Origin: a virus
DNA: 26,146 nucleotides
Virus record (IMG/VR): IMGVR_UViG_3300025383_000094
Coordinates: 1-26,146 of that record
Strand: one strand, 5' to 3'
Program-made: the position numbers and the translations under genes
Part shown: positions 12,531 to 19,396 of the stretch, in pieces
Numbering within the stretch: the first letter of the stretch is position 1
Layout: each line of letters starts with the position of its first letter
The notes under the pieces: model-generated
Database searches by the model: none
Told to the model about the DNA's origin: nothing
The model's input: the letters and a program-made list of their open reading frames with translations, nothing else

Positions 12531-15500
12531 TTAATTCACCAACCACCGCGATAAGTTTGAAATGTCAGGATATTTTTTAGAGAAATATTCAGAAACCTTA
12601 GCATCAAACTGTGCTTTTGTTCTTGTTCCATCCAATAAATCCGTGACCAAATTGTGCGTTTTACCGTTGCTATCTTTCCAACTATTTTGTGGAGAGACAA
12701 GCGTTTCAAGCACATCTTGCTCATGGTTGTATCTATCAGTTGGCATCGCATTTTGATACGCTTGTTGAACATCCGTACCCATGCCGCCCGTCTTCGCACC
12801 ATAAGCGTTAACTATTTTTTGATAGTCACGACCCATGACGCTCTGTCGCGCTAAACTGGTGAAAAGTTTATTCGCGGATTCGGATTCCAATTCCACATTT
12901 GGTTGAGCATTGGCTGTTGCTTCAACAAGCCTTGCCGCACCATTATGCGTAATTGATCCAACTTGTGCGTTAGCCAAAAACTGGCGAATTTTATTAAGTT
13001 CCTGTTGAGCGACAACTGGATTATCACTTTCTGGCGAAGGACCGTCATATCCCAAAGCCCTTGCTGTGGAATAAGCAATTCTACGCGCAGAGTTTGCTAA
13101 TTGTGATCCAACACCCATCCCAAGTTTTGCACCTTCGGCTGATGTCAAAGCTTGCGCCATTGTTTTTAAATCACCCAATCCACCGTTTGCTGCCGCTGCA
13201 ACCCTTGCAGCTTCTTGCTGTTCTCTCATAAATTCACTTTGATATTGGGCTGCCGTTTCCGGTTTCTGCATAAACTTTTGTTCATTCATGCGTCTGAAAT
13301 TTGCGCCATAATTATCTAATGTAGAATCAATTGCGTCACCTAATCCGGTCGGCTTGGTTGCTACTTGTGATTGCCCAGCAGAACCCATAGGGATTGTTTT
13401 AATGACGGGATTTTCTGGAGTTCCCGCATAAAGATATGCATCTCCACCAAAAATATTTGGCCTGATACGTAACATTTCTTCTTCCGCCCGTGTTTTACCA
13501 GCGGTCGCTTGAGAAGATTGAGCGGAACCATACGCTTGGGCAGCTTGCGCTTGAGAAGTCATCGTAGCGCGTTGCTGTTCTTGTTGCGCCATAACATTCT
13601 TGGCGAATGCATCACCCGCAGCCGCAATATTTTGCCCGGACAACAAACCCATTCCGTAATTAAAGCCGAAGAAATTACGCATGTCCTCTGGAGGAGGCGC
13701 GATATATCCAAAGCCCGGTTGTGGTGCGTCGGATTGTGTGCGCGTCATATCTTGAGCGACTTGCGGGCCAGTTGACTTTGCCGATGTTTGAGCGGGTTCA
13801 GGCGCTTGATCCATTTTAGACAAATCCAACTTAGTGACACCAGCATTAGAACCGGATGAGTCCGTCGTTGCTGAAGTTGTTGGTTTTGTTTTTTCGGAAG
13901 CTACCTTAGCAGCGGTCTGAACAACGTTATCGCCACCGCCCTCATCCGGCTTGGATAAGGAACGGTCGTAAGGGGCTGTATAAGTTCCAGCCGCCCTTAT
14001 TGGCGTTGCCATTTCAGTTTTAACACGGGACGCAACATCATCTGGGCTTTCACCCATACGACCCATAATTGTTTTGCCTACATTGTAGGCGCGATCCAAA
14101 TCCGCTTGCTCCTGCTCAGGTGAAGAAAATTCTTCTGGGTGCCTATCTCTATACGAGGGCGGCAATCCAGATGGGGAAACCTGAGGAACAGCAAATCCGC
14201 GCTGGGAGAAAGGCACTGGCTTTTCAATCGGAAGATAGCTGGTATCCGCTTCATCATCGTCCGAATCGTAGAAAGAATCATCCCCAGCGATATGATCATC
14301 ATCTGGAGCCGTTATGCCTTGGCCATAACGCGCATGGATGCGGCCACCCTTTTTCGATTTTGTTGCGGGGAGGATGCCCTTTGCGCCCAAAGCTTCGCCC
14401 TGCATAGAAAGTGTACCAGCGCCGGAACCAGCAAAATCAGCCGCCATCTGCGCAATGTCGTTTTCAGTTGGGAGGCCATATTCCATAGAAATAGGCGTGA
14501 CGCCACCTTGAGCGTAATGGTTATGATGCGAATTGATTCGGCCACCACGCTTGCTATCGTGATCGCCGCCGCCTCCGCCGCCATCGCCGCCGCCACCGCC
14601 GCCATCACCACCGCCACCGGGAGGACCATAACCACCAGTGTAATTGGAACTGCTTTCTGCGCTTCCCGGAGAAGGAGAATAGCCCCCTCCGCTATCATTG
14701 CTGCTACTGTTATCATTACTGCTATTATCCGGAGCAGATACAGGTTCTGGAGCGGGTTCTGGAGCGGGTTCTGGAGCAGGTGCGGAAGCCAATGCTGTGT
14801 TTTGATCCGACATAGCTGGCGTTTCAACAACAGGAGGATTTGGTATAGCAGTTGTGGTTGGATTGTTATCAAATATCCCGCCCTGTCCTGTGGCTGAAGG
14901 AAGAACCCCAGAAGACGCAGGTTCTGGGGCCGGAACGGGTTCTGGAATGACGCCTTGAATGTTTCCTTGACCGTTCCCAACCGTAGTAGGATCGGCAGCG
15001 TTAACAACACCGGGAGGCGTATTAATTGAATAATCCTGTTGTGAAGCGGAAGGAAGGACGCCAGAAGATGTTGGTGTTGAACCAAAAATTCCGCCAACAC
15101 CAGTTGCGGATGTTTGTGAGCCACCACCAAAAATGCCACCGGGGCCAGTCGCGGAGTCGCTTGTGTCTGGTTGTTGAATTGGCAGATAACTAAGGTCTGT
15201 TTGAACTGGAACGGGTGTAGCAGTGTAATTCTGATCACCTTGAGTGGGTGGAAGTGGAGCGGATGGAATAATAGGCGCAGACGGCGCTTGTGCGTTTGCG
15301 GCAGCCGCCGCAGCAGCATTTGCTTTATCCACCCACATTTTTGAAAAATCAGCGGCGCTGATATTGGGATCCGTGCCTTTGGGAACATTGTTCGCAATAC
15401 TTGCTTGCGCCTTATCAGGATCAACGCCAGCACTAATAAGCGCCTGAACGGCGCTTGTCCCATCGGGTGCAGTAAGCAAGGCTTTTGCCCCCGTCGCGCC

Positions 15501-17882
15501 CTGCTGCCAACCAAGGTAAGCTTGGCCAGCAGATGGGTTTTGAATCCCCGCATTTTGTAGTGAGTTTATAATAGGTCCATAACCAGTTCCAGCCGCAATC
15601 GTAGATAAAGTAGGATCAGTTCGATCCACAAGGCCAAGGCCAGTCGCCGTTGTAGGCATGAACCCATACAGCCCAACAGAATTGCCGTTGGAGGCATTAG
15701 GATTGTTGGAGCTTTCTAATTGCGAAGTAGCCGCCAATAATCCAGCCGGAAGAGTACCTTCCAATTCTTGTTGGCGTTGCAAGGCAGATAAACTTGTGCT
15801 GTTGGCGGGAATGCCACTGTAACCGCCAGAATCAATTGTCGTAGTTGGCGCTACTTTGGTGGTTGCAAGATCAGCGCCGCCAGCCAATGGGTCAGTAATA
15901 TTGGACGTATTTGCAGAAGTATCAGTTTGATTTGTTTGCTGAACTGGAGCAACAGTTGGCGATAATTGAGTTGCGGGAACCGATCCTGCGCTTAAAATAC
16001 CCGGAGTTGCACTTGCGACAAAGTAATCAATTTGTGGCGCACCGTTAATCGTTGAAATGCGGGCGCTTACATTGTTTAGGTCTCCGTTCGCAAACTTATC
16101 CGCATATTCTTGCGCCGTTAATCCGCTGGTCGTGTTCGGATAAGGCGTTCCATCCGCCCTAAGGAATGGATTTCCATTGCTGTCCACAGCAACGCGGTTG
16201 CTTGAATTTAAAACAGCATTCATCGTTCCCGAACTGTTGCCCTTTAATAAAGCATTTACAGCACCAGCAATACCAGTTTGAGCGCCCGTTGCTGGGTCAA
16301 CACCACCAATAAGGCCGGACAGAACACCCTTTTGCTGATTAATGCCGTATCCACCCCCGCCGCCAACAGTGTTGTCGCCACCCGTGCCAAATCCGGGAGT
16401 ATCCCCAGCACGGGGATTGTCTCCATTATCATCAGTTGGGCCGCCGGAAGCGCCGGGACCAGCAAGTGACCCGCGCCCCGTAACAACCCCGTTGCCATTA
16501 TAAATTGGGCTTACAGTACCGCCGCCATCGCCGCCGCCATTAGGAGTTGTTGCCCCACCACCGCCGCCAACTTTGGTGGTATTATCTACGGCACCCGTTG
16601 TTGGGGTTGTAATGGGTGCTGGAGCTGTTGGTGTGGTTGGCGTTGTAGTTGTAGCGCCCCCTTTCCAAGGAGGTGTAGCGCCTTGGAAAGAGCGTAAATA
16701 ATTTTGGTAAGCCGCGTTTATTTGAGATTTTGTGGCGGTGCCAGATTTAGCCAAATTTACATAATCATTATACGCTTGCGTGACGGGGCTTTCAGAAACC
16801 GCCCCTGCATTAGCATATTTTGCACGACCGCCCTCTGCATGCCCAACGCGGCCACCATCTTTTAAACCAAACGCGCTGAATATGCTTCCACCAATGTTAC
16901 CCAATGCTCCTAAACCAGCGTTTGCGTAAGATAATGCATTACCGGACTGCATTGATGGATTTGCAAGCGCACCAATCGTAGACAACCCACCAAGAGCGCC
17001 CGCAGCAGGGCTGACAGTTGGGCTATATCCAGTCGTAGTACCACCCATTGCTGGCGCAGCGCCGGATGCCAATTGCGAATACCAACTGAGTTGCTGGTAA
17101 GGATACATCTGTTGGTTAAGATATTGTTGATAGGCGGTAGAAAGATTTGCCTGTTGCTGCTGTTGTTCTGCGGTACCAAAGCCATATTGAGCCTGAGCTT
17201 GTTGCAATGCAGCTTGCTGGCCTTGGGTGCCGTAGTTAGCAAGATTAATTCCAGACTGGTTCATAAGCTGTTGGCTCTGCAATTGAGCATTAGCCTGTGC
17301 TTGCTGTTGAGTATTAAACTCACCTTGGGCCTGATTGAACCCAGTATTGAGAAGGTTAGAAATTGTCGCGTTATTAGCCAAATTCTGCTGACGTGCCAAT
17401 TCTGCTTGAGCGATACCAGCGCGATCACCGCCATAAGCACCTTGGCCAATTGCACTGCCCAACGCTTGTTGCTGCTGTTGGGCATTTGTTTGGTTAATAT
17501 TTGCGACAGCAGAACTCACCACATTATTAAGAAATGGGTTCATATATTGATTCATGTTCTGCTGGTTATACTGCTGAAGCTGAATTGGCGTAGCAGCAGC
17601 GGCGGAAAGTCCAGTTGCCGCCCCAAAATATGGGTCCGTATAACCCTGCAAATCTGAAATTGATTGACCAGCGCCATATTGATTTGGCGTCATAGGTGCA
17701 ACTAAGCCCGGAACATAGTTCATATATTGGGCGGAAGTGTCTGGAGTGTATTGTGGGTATGGCTGTTGGGACTGCGTTGCAGCCGAATTTAATATATTAG
17801 TAACAGCAGTCTTTACCGCTTCTGGAGGCTGATAAGTCGTCGATTGAGACTGACCAAATAATGCACCACACAACGAACCCAT
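12531..17882 (-). CDS. giant virion protein with lytic transglycosylase-like domain, 1783 aa
   Basis: Order of regions: residues ~1-270 are Gln/Asn/Ala-rich helices of a type seen at the N-terminus of phage ejection proteins (QYMNPFLNNVVSSAVANINQ, GAYGGDRAGIAQAELARQQN). A GGR hinge follows (KDGGRVGHAEGGR, ~340), then a long Thr/Pro/Gly-rich linker. Residues ~710-850 are a soluble lytic transglycosylase-like domain (LPAGLLAATSQLESSNNP with E723, then SVGLYGFMPTTATGLGL). Repetitive low-complexity segments and two more GGR hinges (~1110, ~1180) come next, then a helical C-terminal domain (~1360-1783). It probably crosses or trims the cell wall during DNA entry, like T7 gp16. ATG 17882 has AAAGGA seven bases upstream. 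No stop interrupts 5.35 kb. Confidence 0.82.
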   Translation of the reverse strand: MGSLCGALFGQSQSTTYQPPEAVKTAVTNILNSAATQSQQPYPQYTPDTSAQYMNYVPGLVAPMTPNQYGAGQSISDLQGYTDPYFGAATGLSAAAATPIQLQQYNQQNMNQYMNPFLNNVVSSAVANINQTNAQQQQQALGSAIGQGAYGGDRAGIAQAELARQQNLANNATISNLLNTGFNQAQGEFNTQQQAQANAQLQSQQLMNQSGINLANYGTQGQQAALQQAQAQYGFGTAEQQQQQANLSTAYQQYLNQQMYPYQQLSWYSQLASGAAPAMGGTTTGYSPTVSPAAGALGGLSTIGALANPSMQSGNALSYANAGLGALGNIGGSIFSAFGLKDGGRVGHAEGGRAKYANAGAVSESPVTQAYNDYVNLAKSGTATKSQINAAYQNYLRSFQGATPPWKGGATTTTPTTPTAPAPITTPTTGAVDNTTKVGGGGGATTPNGGGDGGGTVSPIYNGNGVVTGRGSLAGPGASGGPTDDNGDNPRAGDTPGFGTGGDNTVGGGGGYGINQQKGVLSGLIGGVDPATGAQTGIAGAVNALLKGNSSGTMNAVLNSSNRVAVDSNGNPFLRADGTPYPNTTSGLTAQEYADKFANGDLNNVSARISTINGAPQIDYFVASATPGILSAGSVPATQLSPTVAPVQQTNQTDTSANTSNITDPLAGGADLATTKVAPTTTIDSGGYSGIPANSTSLSALQRQQELEGTLPAGLLAATSQLESSNNPNASNGNSVGLYGFMPTTATGLGLVDRTDPTLSTIAAGTGYGPIINSLQNAGIQNPSAGQAYLGWQQGATGAKALLTAPDGTSAVQALISAGVDPDKAQASIANNVPKGTDPNISAADFSKMWVDKANAAAAAAANAQAPSAPIIPSAPLPPTQGDQNYTATPVPVQTDLSYLPIQQPDTSDSATGPGGIFGGGSQTSATGVGGIFGSTPTSSGVLPSASQQDYSINTPPGVVNAADPTTVGNGQGNIQGVIPEPVPAPEPASSGVLPSATGQGGIFDNNPTTTAIPNPPVVETPAMSDQNTALASAPAPEPAPEPAPEPVSAPDNSSNDNSSSNDSGGGYSPSPGSAESSSNYTGGYGPPGGGGDGGGGGGDGGGGGGDHDSKRGGRINSHHNHYAQGGVTPISMEYGLPTENDIAQMAADFAGSGAGTLSMQGEALGAKGILPATKSKKGGRIHARYGQGITAPDDDHIAGDDSFYDSDDDEADTSYLPIEKPVPFSQRGFAVPQVSPSGLPPSYRDRHPEEFSSPEQEQADLDRAYNVGKTIMGRMGESPDDVASRVKTEMATPIRAAGTYTAPYDRSLSKPDEGGGDNVVQTAAKVASEKTKPTTSATTDSSGSNAGVTKLDLSKMDQAPEPAQTSAKSTGPQVAQDMTRTQSDAPQPGFGYIAPPPEDMRNFFGFNYGMGLLSGQNIAAAGDAFAKNVMAQQEQQRATMTSQAQAAQAYGSAQSSQATAGKTRAEEEMLRIRPNIFGGDAYLYAGTPENPVIKTIPMGSAGQSQVATKPTGLGDAIDSTLDNYGANFRRMNEQKFMQKPETAAQYQSEFMREQQEAARVAAAANGGLGDLKTMAQALTSAEGAKLGMGVGSQLANSARRIAYSTARALGYDGPSPESDNPVVAQQELNKIRQFLANAQVGSITHNGAARLVEATANAQPNVELESESANKLFTSLARQSVMGRDYQKIVNAYGAKTGGMGTDVQQAYQNAMPTDRYNHEQDVLETLVSPQNSWKDSNGKTHNLVTDLLDGTRTKAQFDAKVSEYFSKKYPDISNLSRWLVN
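14561..14620 (-). repeat. GGN-type low-complexity run encoding Gly6-Asp repeats
   Basis: A nearly pure C/G triplet run inside the 1783-aa gene encodes repeats of six glycines followed by aspartate, a 21-base unit. It is a flexible linker in the protein and a likely site of replication slippage. Confidence 0.75.
14743..14778 (-). repeat. three 12-bp tandem repeats encoding Ala-Pro-Glu-Pro
   Basis: Units GGTTCTGGAGCG, GGTTCTGGAGCG and GGTTCTGGAGCA follow each other without gap and encode (APEP)n in the linker of the 1783-aa protein. Copy number could vary between relatives. Confidence 0.85.
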
Positions 17883-17893
17883 CGTATTATCCT

Positions 17894-18367
17894 TTAATGC
17901 GCGTGATTATCGTGGGCTTCACCACCATAATTATAAATGAAAAAGGCACCCGCTTTACGCATTTGCCGTTCCAGCAACTTAATCTTTGCTTCTGTTCTAA
18001 CGTTGGAAACGATTCCCATTAGAAGTGGAATACCAACCATGTCAGAATAGTTTTTAGCGAAAGAAATTAATGATTTCGCCCGTGTTGAACGCCTATGTTG
18101 CGGCGCAACAAAGTTAAAAACATCGTTTAAACACCATGTTTTAGCGTACCAAAGTTTGTCGATAACCAAGCAAACGGCGGCCTCAATTTCGTTTTCACCG
18201 TCAATAACGCCAATAATGCCGTTTTCGCGGTTAAGAACCTTTTTAACCATATCACGAACGGCTTCATAGTCCATTTCAAACAGACCATTCTCCTCATGCA
18301 TGAGCATAAGGAGTTTCAAAATCGCCTCTTCGTCTTCTGGGGCAGCTAACCGGACATTATAATCCAT
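17894..18367 (-). CDS. GNAT family N-acetyltransferase
   Basis: A 157-aa GNAT fold: first strand-helix MDYNVRLAAPEDEEAILKLL, a central strand around VCLVIDKLWY, and the acetyl-CoA loop in FVAPQHRRSTRAKSLISFAK (residues ~86-105), where QHRRSTRA takes the place of the usual Q/RxxGxA. A further strand is IPLLMGIVSN. The ATG at 18367 has AAGGA upstream. GNAT genes of this kind recur inside structural operons of podoviruses, next to internal virion genes; the substrate is unknown. It might acetylate a virion protein or a host target. Confidence 0.8.
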   Translation of the reverse strand: MDYNVRLAAPEDEEAILKLLMLMHEENGLFEMDYEAVRDMVKKVLNRENGIIGVIDGENEIEAAVCLVIDKLWYAKTWCLNDVFNFVAPQHRRSTRAKSLISFAKNYSDMVGIPLLMGIVSNVRTEAKIKLLERQMRKAGAFFIYNYGGEAHDNHAH

Positions 18368-18376
18368 TAATAATCC

Positions 18377-18961
18377 TTAATCTCTGCGCGGGCCGGGAAG
18401 TTTGGATAGCGTTTTCACCAAGTGATGCCGAACGCCTTTAACGAAATTATCAAGATAATCATGGCCTTTGTTCATATCGCCACCGCCAAGCCGTTTAACG
18501 ACATCGGGGTGAACAACATATTCCCCGCCAGCAGCGACAATTGGAACCGGGCGGTAATGACCAGACATAATAGGGCCGCCGCTTGCGGCCTGTTTTTGAG
18601 GTAATCCACCCATTTGGGGTGTTGAACTCATTGTACTCATCCCAAAAGGCGATGTGGCGGATGCGGATCCGGGAACCATAGGGTTTGGATATTTAGGGGC
18701 GGACATTTGCGCGGGTTTGCTTGTTACGCCAAAAGGGCCTGATTTAAACATTGTATCAATCATTTTGGATCCGGCCAAAGTATTACCTTCGCCTAAGCCT
18801 GATACGATATCAGCGGGGAGAACATACGATCCCTCCAGCACATTCATAGGAATGTGATCGGTTCTTCCACCCACCGCCATCGTGATAAGACCGACGTGGC
18901 AAGGTCTTGATTTCTCACGGGAAATCCTGTCTGCGTGGGAAATATGATCTTGTCCGGCCAT
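18377..18961 (-). CDS. virion-associated protein with an internal duplication, 194 aa
   Basis: Contains VGGRTDHIPMNVLEGSYVLP then DIVSGLGEGNTLAGSKMIDT (residues ~30-70), a block I recognise from structural regions of alphaproteobacterial podoviruses. A second, diverged copy is at residues ~139-175 (VPIVAAGGEYVVHPDVVKRL, GGGDMNKGHDYLDNFVKGV). The linker between them is Pro/Ser/Met-rich. ATG at 18961 has AAGGAGA seven bases upstream. No enzyme motif is seen; it is probably an internal or tail-associated virion component. Confidence 0.7.
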   Translation of the reverse strand: MAGQDHISHADRISREKSRPCHVGLITMAVGGRTDHIPMNVLEGSYVLPADIVSGLGEGNTLAGSKMIDTMFKSGPFGVTSKPAQMSAPKYPNPMVPGSASATSPFGMSTMSSTPQMGGLPQKQAASGGPIMSGHYRPVPIVAAGGEYVVHPDVVKRLGGGDMNKGHDYLDNFVKGVRHHLVKTLSKLPGPRRD

Positions 18962-19017
18962 GTTAGTCTCCTTAATCCCAAATATTTACACTAAAATTTA
19001 AAATTTCGATAGTCCTG

Positions 19018-19383
19018 TTAGGTATATGTCAAGGAAACAATTGACCCTGTTCCCGTCACAATTGTAAGCCCCGTCGCAAATGGTATCTGTATTTGGTATA
19101 TACCAATCCCCAAAGAAGACGGGATAGCGTAAATCCTATTGCCCGTCAGTGAACCGGAATTATTGGTATCGTAAATGTAGCCAGTCGTAGAACCTGCGGC
19201 TATGACGGAAATTGTCGCCAACCAACCAGATGAAGATTTTATCACCTGAGTGGTAGCGGCTGCTATTTCTTTGGTATTTTTTGAACCATAATACCCCGTC
19301 CGCAAACCGTCATAGTTTGCGATTGAGTTAAGGGCTACAACACCATTCTTTTGGGCGGATAACAGGTCGTCTAAGGATGCGAT
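19018..19383 (-). CDS. conserved phage structural protein with apparent ATC start, 121 aa
   Basis: The only usual start codon is TTG 19305, which has no SD and would remove a convincing N-terminus. In the same frame upstream, TAGGAGG is followed five bases later by ATC (19383) and then codons for ASLDDLLSAQKNGVVALNSI. This is an N-terminus typical of small tail-region proteins that normally start MASLDDLL. A TAG stop lies four codons before the ATC, so no other start fits. I therefore place the start at ATC 19383. The remainder is beta-rich (SGWLATISVIAAGSTTGYIY, YQIQIPFATGLTIVTGTGSI). Either a rare AUC initiation or a G-to-C sequence difference explains it. It lies directly after the tail hub gene. 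Confidence 0.7.
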   Translation of the reverse strand: MASLDDLLSAQKNGVVALNSIANYDGLRTGYYGSKNTKEIAAATTQVIKSSSGWLATISVIAAGSTTGYIYDTNNSGSLTGNRIYAIPSSLGIGIYQIQIPFATGLTIVTGTGSIVSLTYT

Positions 19384-19396
19384 GGAAACCTCCTAC

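Noticed and set aside
14743-14778. Possible CRISPR-like or regulatory repeat array
   Set aside because: 12-bp units without spacers, in frame, encoding APEP; a coding tandem repeat.
14139-14897. 252-aa plus-strand open frame opposite the 1783-aa gene
   Set aside because: Low-complexity Ile/Ala/Thr/Arg-rich translation produced by the reverse of the Gly/Pro linkers; no SD, no operon context; shadow of the real gene.
14312-15553. 413-aa minus-strand open frame inside the 1783-aa gene
   Set aside because: Same strand but another frame of the repeat-rich linker; Leu/Arg/His-rich with no domain. The main frame holds the transglycosylase motif and clean repeats.
17073-17657. 194-aa plus-strand open frame rich in Leu/Ile
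   Set aside because: Antisense of the Gln-rich N-terminus of the 1783-aa protein (CAA/CAG read backwards gives Leu); looks membrane-like only by composition.
18962-19017. AT-rich gap with possible -10-like sequence before the 194-aa gene
   Set aside because: No matching -35 and only 56 bases within a continuous late operon; not enough to call a promoter.
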